Shown here one piece after another: positions 25,510 to 34,336 of a DNA stretch of 64,000 nt; position 1 is the first letter of the stretch, and each line of letters opens with the position of its first letter. A program made the translations under genes and the position numbers. The stretch covers positions 62,001-126,000 of the forward strand of contig NZ_JACGWA010000008.1 of NCBI RefSeq assembly GCF_014077505.1, read 5' to 3'. The DNA is from Colwellia sp. BRX10-3 (GTDB lineage: Bacteria; Pseudomonadota; Gammaproteobacteria; Enterobacterales; Alteromonadaceae). The notes under the pieces were generated by a model. That model was given only the letters and a program-made list of their open reading frames with translations, was not told where the DNA came from and searched no databases.

Positions 25510-27114
25510 ATGACTACAGATGTAATTGATGATCAATCCGAGCATGATTCACATGACGGTGAGCACCATGATCATAAAATGACCGGCCTAAAACGCTGGT
25601 TATATACCACAAACCATAAAGACATCGGTTCGATGTATTTATGGTTCTCTTTTATCATGTTTTTAACTGGCGGTGTTATGGCGCTGGTTATCCGCGCTGA
25701 GTTATTTCAGCCTGGACTACAGATAGTTGAGCCTGATTTCTTTAACCAAATGACCACAGTACACGGTCTTATTATGGTATTTGGTGCGATAATGCCAGCC
25801 TTTACCGGTTTGGCGAACTGGATGATACCTATGATGGTTGGTGCGCCAGATATGGCACTACCACGATTGAATAACTGGAGCTTTTGGATATTACCCTTTG
25901 CTTTTGCTATTTTATTATCGTCGTTCTTTATGGAAAGTGGCGCGCCTAACTTTGGTTGGACTTTCTACGCACCATTATCTACCACCTACAGTAACGGTAG
26001 TACAGCGTTCTTCGTTTTTGCGGTACATATTATGGGGATTTCCTCCATTATGGGCGCAATAAACATCGTTGTAACCATAATGAATATGCGTGCACCTGGT
26101 ATGACTTACATGAAAATGCCATTGTTTGTATGGACATTTTTCATTACGGCGTATTTGTTAATAGCGGTAATGCCGGTGCTCGCGGGTACCGTAACTATGG
26201 TATTAACTGATACCTATTTTGGTACTAGCTTCTTTGATGCCGCCGGTGGTGGTGACCCCGTAATGTTCCAGCATATTTTCTGGTTCTTTGGTCACCCTGA
26301 AGTTTACATTATGATTTTGCCTGCATTTGGTATTGTATCTACTACCATTCCAGCATTTTCACGTAAGCCTCTATTTGGTTACACTTCAATGGTTTACGCA
26401 ACTGCATCAATTGCATTCTTGTCGTTTATCGTTTGGGCGCATCACATGTTTACCACGGGTATGCCGTTATTTGGCGAATTATTCTTCATGTATTGCACCA
26501 TGTTAATTGCCGTACCTACAGGGGTGAAAGTGTTTAACTGGGCAGCGACTATGTGGCGTGGGTCTCTTAGTTTTGAAACCCCTATGTTGTTCTCTATTGC
26601 CTTTGTGATTTTGTTCACTATTGGTGGCTTTTCTGGCTTGATGCTAGCGATGACCCCAGTTGATTTTCAATATCATGACACTTACTTTGTTGTTGCTCAT
26701 TTCCACTATGTATTGGTTACTGGGTCGTTGTTTTCTATTTTTGCTGGCGCTTATTACTGGTTGCCTAAATGGACTGGCTACATGTACAACGATACGTTAA
26801 GTAAATGGCATTTTTGGTGTTCACTTATCTCAGTAAACTTACTGTTTTTCCCAATGCACTTTTTAGGTTTGGCGGGTATGCCTCGTCGTATTCCTGATTA
26901 TGCTTTGCAGTTTGCTGACTTTAATAAGTGGGTGAGTATTGGTGGCTTTGCCTTTGGTATTTCGCAATTAATCTTCTTGGTATTAGTTATCAAGTGTATT
27001 AAAGGCGGAGAAAAAGCGCCGATGAAACCTTGGGATGGAGCTGAAGGTTTGGAATGGACAGTGCCTAGCCCTGCGCCATACCACACGTTCACAACACCAC
27101 CAAAAATTGATTAA
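25510..27114 (+). CDS. coxA: cytochrome c oxidase subunit I
   Basis: The 534-residue catalytic subunit, with twelve helices holding heme a, heme a3 and CuB. The sequence shows a His-rich N-terminus ('EHDSHDGEHHDHK'), 'TTVHGLIMVFGAIMP' with the low-spin heme His, 'FFGHPEVYIMILPAFG' with the CuB His, the D-channel Glu and the cross-linked Tyr, 'WAHHMFTTG' with two CuB His, and 'HDTYFVVAHFHYVL' with the heme a3 and heme a ligands. It belongs to the A1-type oxidases. It follows coxB by 12 nt and precedes the Cox11 gene by 11 nt, so the genes are one operon. Confidence 0.98.
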   Translation: MTTDVIDDQSEHDSHDGEHHDHKMTGLKRWLYTTNHKDIGSMYLWFSFIMFLTGGVMALVIRAELFQPGLQIVEPDFFNQMTTVHGLIMVFGAIMPAFTGLANWMIPMMVGAPDMALPRLNNWSFWILPFAFAILLSSFFMESGAPNFGWTFYAPLSTTYSNGSTAFFVFAVHIMGISSIMGAINIVVTIMNMRAPGMTYMKMPLFVWTFFITAYLLIAVMPVLAGTVTMVLTDTYFGTSFFDAAGGGDPVMFQHIFWFFGHPEVYIMILPAFGIVSTTIPAFSRKPLFGYTSMVYATASIAFLSFIVWAHHMFTTGMPLFGELFFMYCTMLIAVPTGVKVFNWAATMWRGSLSFETPMLFSIAFVILFTIGGFSGLMLAMTPVDFQYHDTYFVVAHFHYVLVTGSLFSIFAGAYYWLPKWTGYMYNDTLSKWHFWCSLISVNLLFFPMHFLGLAGMPRRIPDYALQFADFNKWVSIGGFAFGISQLIFLVLVIKCIKGGEKAPMKPWDGAEGLEWTVPSPAPYHTFTTPPKID

Positions 27115-27125
27115 GTGGAGCTAAA

Positions 27126-27710
27126 ATGACTAACGGTGAATCGCAAAACAAGTTATCAAAGCAAGCACAAGCGAAAACGCATAATGCTTCAGTGAAAAAA
27201 ACAGTAAAAAAGCTGATGTTGATTGTTTTTGGTATGTTTGGCTTTGGTTTTGCGATGGTGCCGTTATACGACGTGTTTTGTGATATCACAGGGTTAAACG
27301 GAAAAACATCTAATGTTGCGGCCAGTTACAACGTCAAGAGCATAGATACCGAACGTACCATTACCGTACAATTTTTGACTCGGACAGCTAAAGGTATTCC
27401 TTGGAAGTTTGAGCCAATGGTTAATGAGGTAAAAGTACACCCAGGTGAGCGCAAAACCGTTAAGTTTTATGCTAAAAATGAGTCTACAAGCGATATTGTT
27501 GGACAAGCTGTGCCGTCAGTATCACCAGGGCGGGCGGCGGTTTATTTTCAAAAGATAGAATGCTTTTGTTTTAATAGCCAGCCGTTAAAAGCCAGTGAGG
27601 ATGTTGAAATGGGATTGCAATTTTATGTCGATTTAGATATACCCGATGACGTGTCCACCATCACCCTATCTTACACCTTGTACGACATTACAAGCTCGGT
27701 TGATTCTTAA
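27126..27710 (+). CDS. ctaG: cytochrome c oxidase assembly protein Cox11/CtaG
   Basis: A 194-residue copper chaperone that loads CuB into subunit I. It has one N-terminal helix (about 22-45, 'KLMLIVFGMFGFGFAMVPLYD') and a periplasmic immunoglobulin-like domain. The copper motif is 'CFCFNSQPL', with a further Cys in the 'VFCDITGLNGK' segment typical of the family. GTGGAG precedes the start. Its place between coxA and coxC is standard in Proteobacteria. Confidence 0.95.
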   Translation: MTNGESQNKLSKQAQAKTHNASVKKTVKKLMLIVFGMFGFGFAMVPLYDVFCDITGLNGKTSNVAASYNVKSIDTERTITVQFLTRTAKGIPWKFEPMVNEVKVHPGERKTVKFYAKNESTSDIVGQAVPSVSPGRAAVYFQKIECFCFNSQPLKASEDVEMGLQFYVDLDIPDDVSTITLSYTLYDITSSVDS

Positions 27711-27740
27711 GTGCTTGGCACTTAAATGAGGGGAACAACA

Positions 27741-28625
27741 ATGACAACAAAAGAATACGAAAGTTATTACGTACCAGCGCAAAGCAAATGGCCAATAATA
27801 GGCGCGATTGCCTTATTTTTGATTGCCGTAGGTGCGGCAAATTATGTAGCAAATTTAAATAACCCTGAAAATGCAGGTGGTGGCTGGGTATTGCTGGCGG
27901 GTATCGCCTTGATTATTTATATGATCTTTGGTTGGTTTAACAATGTTATTACCGAATCAATGTCAGGAAAATATAGTCACCAAATGGACAATTCATTCCG
28001 TCAAGGTATGAGTTGGTTTATTTTTTCAGAAGTGATGTTCTTTGCCGCTTTTTTTGGTGCCTTACTTTACGCCCGTACTTTTTCGGTGCCTTGGCTTGAT
28101 GGCGCAGGTAATAATGCTGCTACAGCCGCAATTTTATGGCCTGACTTTACGGCGACCTGGCCATTAATTAAAACCCCTGGTGGTACTGAAACTACTGCTA
28201 TGGGTTGGTACGGATTGCCATTAATTAACACTATTTTATTGTTAACTTCATCAATTACTGCCCATTTTGCTCATGTTTCGTTAGAGCAGAATAAACGTGG
28301 ATTATTGAAGTTTTGGTTAGGACTGACCGTTGTGTTAGGTGTGGTGTTTTTGTTCTGCCAAGGCCTAGAGTACGCACATGGTTATGCTGATGAAATGAAA
28401 CTGTACTTAGACAGTGGCATTTATGGCAATACCTTTTATTTGCTGACAGGCTTTCACGGTATGCATGTGACCTTAGGGACAATTATGCTGCTGGTAATGC
28501 TTATTCGAGTATTTAAGGGGCACTTTACGCCGAAAAACCATTTTGCCTTTGAAGCCGCGAGTTGGTATTGGCATTTTGTTGATGTAGTGTGGGTAATACT
28601 GTTCGTTTTCGTTTATATTATTTAA
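27741..28625 (+). CDS. coxC: cytochrome c oxidase subunit III
   Basis: A 294-residue membrane protein with seven helices. The frame is open from an ATG at 27726, but that ATG lies within the ribosome-binding region (GAGGGGAAC) of the ATG at 27741, which I take as the start. Family marks are 'SWFIFSEVMFFAAFFGALLY', 'TAHFAHVSLEQ', 'GLEYAHGYADEM', 'GFHGMHVTLGTIML' and 'EAASWYWHFVDVVWVILF'. It ends the structural part of the operon; a strong hairpin follows. Confidence 0.96.
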   Translation: MTTKEYESYYVPAQSKWPIIGAIALFLIAVGAANYVANLNNPENAGGGWVLLAGIALIIYMIFGWFNNVITESMSGKYSHQMDNSFRQGMSWFIFSEVMFFAAFFGALLYARTFSVPWLDGAGNNAATAAILWPDFTATWPLIKTPGGTETTAMGWYGLPLINTILLLTSSITAHFAHVSLEQNKRGLLKFWLGLTVVLGVVFLFCQGLEYAHGYADEMKLYLDSGIYGNTFYLLTGFHGMHVTLGTIMLLVMLIRVFKGHFTPKNHFAFEAASWYWHFVDVVWVILFVFVYII

Positions 28626-28651
28626 CGCTATTTTTCTTGAATAAGCAGTTT

Positions 28652-28687
28652 AAGGTACGATATTTTTCTTGATAAATATCGTACCTT
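28652..28687. terminator. bidirectional hairpin terminator between coxC and a DUF2909 gene
   Basis: AAGGTACGATATTT pairs with AAATATCGTACCTT (14 bp) around an 8-nt loop. Short T runs are present on both sides, so it can serve both converging genes. Confidence 0.75.
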
Positions 28688-28695
28688 TTGACTAT

Positions 28696-28905
28696 TTAAT
28701 ACGGACTAGGGTTAGGTGTGATCACACCGGTGAGAATTCCCAGTAGTAGTAATAACACCAGTACAACAGAGGTCATCACCCGTCGACCTATAAATTTAGA
28801 CATGGATGCTTTATTAGGGTCATTTTTATTCATAATGAATAACGCTCGAACCAGGTTATAAACCATAAAGGCTAATAAGCCGACAACAATAATTTTAATT
28901 AACAC
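28696..28905 (-). CDS. DUF2909-type twin-transmembrane protein
   Basis: A 69-residue inner-membrane protein with two helices (about 3-22 and 45-64) joined by a short charged loop ('NKNDPNKASMSKFIGRR'). Small proteins like this are regularly found opposite the coxC or SURF1 gene in gammaproteobacterial oxidase clusters. A role in oxidase assembly or stability is inferred from that habit only. It is the only minus-strand gene in the cox cluster. Confidence 0.8.
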   Translation of the reverse strand: MLIKIIVVGLLAFMVYNLVRALFIMNKNDPNKASMSKFIGRRVMTSVVLVLLLLLGILTGVITPNPSPY

Positions 28906-28956
28906 AACATTCTCTCTTTTCTAGTCTGTTTTTAGTTAGTGAACATGCGGTAGTCT

Positions 28957-29703
28957 ATGAATTCGGTATCACTTCAGCACAAGTTAAAACAACTTAATTG
29001 GCCGATGGTTATATTTACCATGCTAGTATTTTCGTCATTAATCAAGCTTGGATTTTGGCAAATTGACCGAGCGCTTGAAAAAGAACAACGTCAACAACGT
29101 ATTAGTGACTTAAGTCAACGCCAAGCCTTGTCTTTATCACAAGTATTAGCACTTGAAGGTTTACAAGATGGTATTAACGATTTACCTATTCAGTTAACGG
29201 GTAACTTTGTTAGTGATAAAGTCTTTCTCCTAGATAACCAGCCAGACAAAGGGCGCTTGGGCTATCGTGTATATCAAATAATAGAAAGTAATGAGAACGC
29301 CATACTCGTAAATTTGGGCTGGGTACAGGGCTCAATTGATCGAAATATATTACCTGAAGTTATGTCTATTAGTGGTCAACATACAATCAATGGTAACGTA
29401 AGAGAAGTGGAAGTGGGTATTCAATTACAAGCGCAAAATTTAACCAATCCATCATGGCCATTAAGGGTGCAGCAAATAGAATTAGATAAGTTTTCACAAT
29501 TAATTGACAAGAAACTGTTGCCCTTTGTTGTTTACTTAGATAAAAAAGAGCCTATTGGTTTTAAAAAAAATTGGCAGCCCATCGTAATGCCACCAGAAAA
29601 ACATCGGGCATATGCCTTTCAATGGTTTAGTTTGGCACTAGCTTGGATAAGTTTGATGATTTGGGCAGCAATAAAAATGAGTAAAAAAAATCCGTCAGAA
29701 TAA
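28957..29703 (+). CDS. SURF1-family cytochrome oxidase assembly protein
   Basis: A 248-residue membrane protein of the SURF1/Shy1 family, which assists heme a insertion into subunit I. Two helices flank a periplasmic domain: 'WPMVIFTMLVFSSLIKLGFWQIDRA' near the N-terminus and 'YAFQWFSLALAWISLMIWAAI' near the C-terminus. Family motifs include 'GFWQIDRALEKE', 'PVQLTG'-like 'PIQLTGNF', 'GYRVYQI', 'VNLGWVQG' and 'HRAYAFQWF'. It is transcribed with the downstream CxxxC protein, CtaA, CtaB and SCO genes. Confidence 0.93.
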   Translation: MNSVSLQHKLKQLNWPMVIFTMLVFSSLIKLGFWQIDRALEKEQRQQRISDLSQRQALSLSQVLALEGLQDGINDLPIQLTGNFVSDKVFLLDNQPDKGRLGYRVYQIIESNENAILVNLGWVQGSIDRNILPEVMSISGQHTINGNVREVEVGIQLQAQNLTNPSWPLRVQQIELDKFSQLIDKKLLPFVVYLDKKEPIGFKKNWQPIVMPPEKHRAYAFQWFSLALAWISLMIWAAIKMSKKNPSE

Positions 29704-29785
29704 GCACTGACAATCTGAAATAAGCACAGGTAAGTAAGTTAGAAAATACCGAAACTGAATAATAAGAATAAAAAGGCTGAGTTGT

Positions 29786-30346
29786 ATGAGTTCTTCAGAG
29801 TTAAATAAATCGCGCCGCAGTATGCTAATTCTCCTAGCGGTATTTATAGTTCCCATTGTGTTGGCTAAGTTAGCATTAAATCAACAATGGTTTAATTACG
29901 GTGTTACGAATCAAGGGCAGCTTATCGAAAATGAATTAACCTTGGCTCAACTTGGGCTAAGTGTTGACGACTTTGACCATCAATGGCTGATGTTATATAC
30001 CTTGCCAGAAAGTTGCGACCTACAATGTGAGAAAACCTTAATCAGTGTGAATAACACTTATATTGCCCTTGGCAAAGAAATGCCTCGGGTTAAGCTGGTA
30101 GCTTTAACTCAACAAGACTTACGCGCAGAGCAAGCAGAAAAAATTCAAATTAAGAAGTGGCATATTCAAACTATGCCTGCTTTAGCAAAGGCAGCTATAA
30201 CGCAATCACAAGTATTGATTGTTGACCCCTTAGGGAATGTTATTCTTAGCCATGTACCGCCAAAAGACGAAGCAAAACTTTCACAGTTTGGTAAGTCAAT
30301 ATTAGCCGACTTTAAAAAATTACTAAAATATTCGAGGATTGGCTAA
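29786..30346 (+). CDS. membrane-anchored SCO/thioredoxin-like protein of the cox cluster
   Basis: A 186-residue protein with one N-terminal helix (about 12-32) and a thioredoxin-like periplasmic part. The pair Cys77-x3-Cys81 ('CDLQC') follows 'WLMLYTLPES', matching in position the CxxxC copper motif of SCO proteins, and a cis-Pro-like 'TMPALAK' comes later. It lacks the conserved SCO histidine as far as I can see. It overlaps nothing but abuts ctaA (0 nt gap), between SURF1 and heme A synthase. It is a common but poorly described member of such clusters, plausibly a thiol reductant or copper chaperone for CuA. Confidence 0.72.
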   Translation: MSSSELNKSRRSMLILLAVFIVPIVLAKLALNQQWFNYGVTNQGQLIENELTLAQLGLSVDDFDHQWLMLYTLPESCDLQCEKTLISVNNTYIALGKEMPRVKLVALTQQDLRAEQAEKIQIKKWHIQTMPALAKAAITQSQVLIVDPLGNVILSHVPPKDEAKLSQFGKSILADFKKLLKYSRIG

Positions 30347-31354
30347 ATGAGAACGCAAAGCTCTTCCGACATTAGAAAGCTTGTTTTTGTTAGTATTTTA
30401 CTCGCCATTGTAGTGGTTAGTTTAGGTGCTTTCACACGATTAACGCATGCAGGGCTTGGTTGCCCTGACTGGCCAGGTTGTTATGGTTTGATTGATGTAC
30501 CTCAAACTAGTGAACAAATTATTGCTGCTGAGCGAGCGTTTCCTGAACGCCCAGTTGAGCCACATAAAGCATGGAATGAAATGATCCATCGTTATTTCGC
30601 TGGTTCATTAGGTATCTTGATATTAATTATTGCGTTAATGTCACTGAAACGGCGTTCTCAAGGGGGGCCGGTTGGCTTACCTATTTTTATTTTACTAGTG
30701 GTCATATTTCAGGCAGCACTAGGTATGTGGACCGTCACCATGAAATTAATGCCTGTGGTGGTCATGGGGCATTTACTTGGTGGCTTCACCACACTGTGTT
30801 TATTACTTTTACTGTATTTACGCTTGAGTGACTTCCGAGTGCCTGGTGGTGATTTTGCTTTGAAAAAGTATGCAAAATTCGCTGTTATTGGTATTTTTAT
30901 TTTAGCGGGACAAATTGCTTTAGGTGGTTGGACATCATCCAACTATGCTGCACTTACTTGTACAGAACTGCCCATCTGCCAAGCAGGTTGGGCAGAGCAA
31001 ATGAACTTTGAACATGCTTTTGATCTTATCCCTCCAGAGAAAGACAGTTATGAATTTGGCCACCTTGATCATGCGTCACGTGTGACAATTCATGTTATGC
31101 ATCGCTTAGGTGCTATAGTAACCACGCTATACTTATTTTGGTTAGTTATTAGCATTTACCGGAAGGCACAGTCGCCATTTTTTAAGAATGCAGCATTGAG
31201 CTTGGGCTTTATTCTCAGCGTTCAAGTTGGCTTGGGTATTAGTAATGTTTGGTTCTCACTGCCACTCAGTGTCGCGGTGAGTCACAACGTGGTGGCAGCT
31301 ATGTTAATGATGTCATTAATTACCATGACATATAGTTTAAAACGAAAGATTTAG
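30347..31354 (+). CDS. ctaA: heme A synthase CtaA
   Basis: A 335-residue protein with eight helices that oxidises heme O to heme A. Motifs are 'GAFTRLTHAGLGCPDWPGCYG' with the conserved Cys pair, 'EMIHRYFAGSLG' with a heme His, 'VVMGHLLGG', and in the second half 'ALTCTELPICQ', 'VTIHVMHRLGA' and 'VAVSHNVVAA'. It begins immediately after the previous stop and is followed by ctaB within 10 nt, the usual pair for heme A synthesis. Confidence 0.97.
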   Translation: MRTQSSSDIRKLVFVSILLAIVVVSLGAFTRLTHAGLGCPDWPGCYGLIDVPQTSEQIIAAERAFPERPVEPHKAWNEMIHRYFAGSLGILILIIALMSLKRRSQGGPVGLPIFILLVVIFQAALGMWTVTMKLMPVVVMGHLLGGFTTLCLLLLLYLRLSDFRVPGGDFALKKYAKFAVIGIFILAGQIALGGWTSSNYAALTCTELPICQAGWAEQMNFEHAFDLIPPEKDSYEFGHLDHASRVTIHVMHRLGAIVTTLYLFWLVISIYRKAQSPFFKNAALSLGFILSVQVGLGISNVWFSLPLSVAVSHNVVAAMLMMSLITMTYSLKRKI

Positions 31355-31363
31355 GGGCATATT

Positions 31364-32281
31364 ATGAGTCAGAGCAACACAGTAGAGGCGAGTCATAGCG
31401 CACCTAGCACGCCAATTTGGCGAGATTATTATGAAATAACCAAACCACGAGTAGTCGCATTATTAGTATTAACCGCTCTAGTGGGGATGTGTTTATCTGT
31501 GCCAGGAGTTATTCCTTGGCATGTATTAGTGCCATCAATGATAGGTATCGGCTTTTTATCATCGGCTGCTGCAGCGATTAATCATATTGTTGATGAACGC
31601 ATTGATAAGGAGATGGGGCGAACTTATAATCGACCATTGCCAAATGGCAGACTTACCGCACGCAGTGCTACGATTTTTGCCATTAGCTTAGCAGTAACAG
31701 GTTTCATAGTTTTATACACCCTAGTAAACCCATTAACGGCTTGGCTAACGTTTTCAGGCTTAGTCGGTTACAGCTTTGTTTATACCATGTATTTAAAGCG
31801 TGCTACGCCGCAAAACATTACTATTGGTGGTTTAGCCGGAGCCATTCCACCCTTGCTAGGTTGGACCGCGATGACGAATGAAGTCCACCCGAATGCGTTA
31901 TTATTAGTATTATTAATATTTACTTGGACGCCGCCACATTTTTGGGCTTTGGCAATACACCGTAAAGATGAGTACGCAAAGGTAAATATCCCAATGTTAC
32001 CTGTTACCCATGGTGTAAGCTTTACCAAAACTCAAATATTACTTTATACCGTATTACTGTTTGTAGTGGGTTTACTGCCATATTTAGTCGGCATGAGTAA
32101 TTGGTTGTATTTGATTGGCGCGGTGGTATTGAATTTAGTGTTTTTTGCCTACGCTTGGAAATTAAAATTTAATGCTGATGAAGAAACCGCAATGGACACT
32201 TTTAAGTTCTCTATTGTGCATTTAATGGCATTATTTATTATACTTTTACTCGACCATTATCTATTGCCGGTAACAGGCTAA
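31364..32281 (+). CDS. ctaB: protoheme IX farnesyltransferase (heme O synthase)
   Basis: A 305-residue UbiA-superfamily membrane enzyme that adds farnesyl to heme B. It carries the two Asp-rich motifs: '[21 protein letters not shown]' near residue 75-95 and '[16 protein letters not shown]' near 205-220, plus '[20 protein letters not shown]' and '[10 protein letters not shown]'. The stop codon TAA overlaps the ATG of the SCO gene by one base, so the two are translationally linked. Confidence 0.97.
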   Translation: MSQSNTVEASHSAPSTPIWRDYYEITKPRVVALLVLTALVGMCLSVPGVIPWHVLVPSMIGIGFLSSAAAAINHIVDERIDKEMGRTYNRPLPNGRLTARSATIFAISLAVTGFIVLYTLVNPLTAWLTFSGLVGYSFVYTMYLKRATPQNITIGGLAGAIPPLLGWTAMTNEVHPNALLLVLLIFTWTPPHFWALAIHRKDEYAKVNIPMLPVTHGVSFTKTQILLYTVLLFVVGLLPYLVGMSNWLYLIGAVVLNLVFFAYAWKLKFNADEETAMDTFKFSIVHLMALFIILLLDHYLLPVTG

Positions 32282-32946
32282 TGAATAAAATTGTTGCTCT
32301 GATTGTAGCCTTGGGGGCGTTAGCCGCAGGCGTTATGTTATTTACTCAGCTTAATAATAAAGCCCCGGTTGATTTTGCTTTGCATTATCAACAAGCAAGA
32401 GAAATTAAAGCATTTGAATTAACTGATCATAATGGTAAAGCCTTTAACAATGAGTCAGTTAAAGGTCAGTGGAGTTGGGTGTTTTTTGGTTATACATCGT
32501 GCCCTGATGTTTGCCCAACAACCTTACAAGAAATGAACTTTATCTATGATGATTTAAAGAAGATAGCCAATAATAGCCAAGTATTATTAGTTTCTGTTGA
32601 CCCAAAAAGAGATACACAAGAAAAGCTTGCTAGCTATATTGGTTATTTTAATCCTGAGTTTAAGGCTTTATATGGCGATCATGGTTCGTTATTTCCATTC
32701 GCTCGCAATTTAGGTCTGATGTATGCTATTACCGAAACAGAGCAACAATCTAATAACGATGCTATAGAAAATCATGGTGCAAGTGCAACAAACTATTTAG
32801 TTGATCACAGTGCTTCATTGGTCTTAATCAACCCCGCAGGCAAAGTAGAAGCAATATTTAAACCTAAACAAGCACTTGGTGAAATACCTGTGATTGAAGG
32901 CGATAAGCTTGTAAGTGATTTTGCAAAAATTGTCGCTTTGTATTGA
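32281..32946 (+). CDS. SCO1/SenC copper chaperone
   Basis: A 221-residue membrane-anchored thioredoxin-fold protein delivering copper to CuA of subunit II. The copper site is complete: Cys74-x3-Cys78 ('SCPDVCP') and His176 ('LVDHSAS'). An N-terminal anchor helix covers about 4-22. It is the last gene of the oxidase assembly operon and overlaps the ctaB stop by one base. No clear terminator follows; the next gene converges from 33188. Confidence 0.95.
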   Translation: MNKIVALIVALGALAAGVMLFTQLNNKAPVDFALHYQQAREIKAFELTDHNGKAFNNESVKGQWSWVFFGYTSCPDVCPTTLQEMNFIYDDLKKIANNSQVLLVSVDPKRDTQEKLASYIGYFNPEFKALYGDHGSLFPFARNLGLMYAITETEQQSNNDAIENHGASATNYLVDHSASLVLINPAGKVEAIFKPKQALGEIPVIEGDKLVSDFAKIVALY

Positions 32947-33187
32947 GTTAAAATAAAGTAATATTAAAATGATTAACCCGCATTTCTGTAAAACCCGTGA
33001 AATTAATGGCCTATTTGACGACAAAAAATGCCGACCGATTTTGACCTACCTCTAACATCTATTGTGCTTTATTTTAGGTTGGTCTTGAGCCCGACATATT
33101 GATCTAGTTATCCTGTCAATGCTAGTTTTAAGCTATAAATGTCGACCTTTAAAGACCAATCACAGTATCCTCATTCATACTATCTGG

Positions 33188-34237
33188 CTATAGCGGATAC
33201 CACTGGCGGTTCTCTTCTTGAATAAAAAATGGCTTTGAAAACCAGTAATAGCGCCCGGGTTTACTAATGCTCGGTGCGGTACAATTACAACGTACACGAC
33301 CTGTTGGCAGCGGCGCACTATAATTAATGGTAAACACTTCTTCACCTTGCCATAGAATTTTCTGACGGCCTAAGCCAGTAATATAACAATTTAATTGCTC
33401 TGGATTAAAATCGTCAACATCAATATTAATACTTAATGAAGTAGACTCGCCTTGCTCAAAGATAGTTTGTTGATTTACCCCGTCAAGACGAATGCTAAAG
33501 GGTAATGAATCGAGCTTATCACGCAGGCTTGAAAGTTGGTCATATGGTTGCGAGGCAGGGAAACGCGGAATACTGGTTAGATCTGTATTTATACCAACCG
33601 CCCCAGATTGTTGTGAAAATCCGACGAAATTATTTTCATTTACCCACTGCTGAACTTCGGGACTAAATTCACCGTAGGGGTAAGCTAAATAACGCCAACT
33701 CTGGCCCGTTTCTGCTTCAATTATTTTTTCTGCATGTAATAAAGATTCAGTATTTTTCGCTAACCACGCTTTGTTGGTCATGCCCGCTGGTGTGCGTGCT
33801 AATGAATCATGGTTCATGCCGTGATTAGCGATAATAACCCCGTCGTCTGCCATGGCTTTTAATTGCTGCCATGATAAAAAATGTGAGGTGTTTTGTCCCA
33901 CCATGCCGGGGTTTATAAATATTGTAAAAGCAAAACCGTGTTTATCTAATATAGGTTTACCATGGGTTAAAATGTCGATATAGGCATCATCGAAAGTAAT
34001 CGCCACCGTTTTATCTGGTAAGGCTTTATGTTGCTTAATAGCGTCGATTAAAGTGGATAAGGGAATGACTTTAAAATTGTTGTCCTCTAAGTATTGCATA
34101 TGTTTTGCAAATTGCTTGGGAGAGATACTGGTACTCGCTGGAGTTTCCTCGCTAACGTGATGGTATTGTAAAATAACAGTGGCAAAACTAGTGAGATGTA
34201 AGCAATAGCATAGCGCTGCCAACAAACGGTATTTCAT
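33188..34237 (-). CDS. secreted polysaccharide deacetylase family protein
   Basis: A 349-residue exported protein with a signal peptide (about 1-20) and a NodB-type deacetylase domain. Motif 1 is 'AITFDDAYIDI' (catalytic Asp pair, with Ala where many have Gly), motif 2 'NHGMNHDSLA' supplies the metal His, and 'RYLAYPYGEF' is motif 3. The C-terminal third (about 245-345) is a beta domain with a possible disulfide. Family members remove acetyl groups from chitin-like or poly-N-acetylglucosamine chains; here the substrate is unknown. It is a single gene between SCO and the divergent MATE gene. Confidence 0.88.
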   Translation of the reverse strand: MKYRLLAALCYCLHLTSFATVILQYHHVSEETPASTSISPKQFAKHMQYLEDNNFKVIPLSTLIDAIKQHKALPDKTVAITFDDAYIDILTHGKPILDKHGFAFTIFINPGMVGQNTSHFLSWQQLKAMADDGVIIANHGMNHDSLARTPAGMTNKAWLAKNTESLLHAEKIIEAETGQSWRYLAYPYGEFSPEVQQWVNENNFVGFSQQSGAVGINTDLTSIPRFPASQPYDQLSSLRDKLDSLPFSIRLDGVNQQTIFEQGESTSLSINIDVDDFNPEQLNCYITGLGRQKILWQGEEVFTINYSAPLPTGRVRCNCTAPSISKPGRYYWFSKPFFIQEENRQWYPL

Positions 34238-34336
34238 GGTAATCTTCCTACAATATATGGGACTTTAAATACCTGCGTAAAATAGCTTTTTTTTAACTAT
34301 TTATACAGACCAATTACTCACAAAGGTCAGCTTTTT

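Noticed and set aside
32968-33054. 28-codon frame after the SCO gene
   Set aside because: No Shine-Dalgarno sequence and no family resemblance; probably chance.
34238-34336. SOS control of the DinF-like MATE gene
   Set aside because: dinF is an SOS gene in enterobacteria, so I searched upstream for CTGT-N8-ACAG; only a lone ACAG is present.
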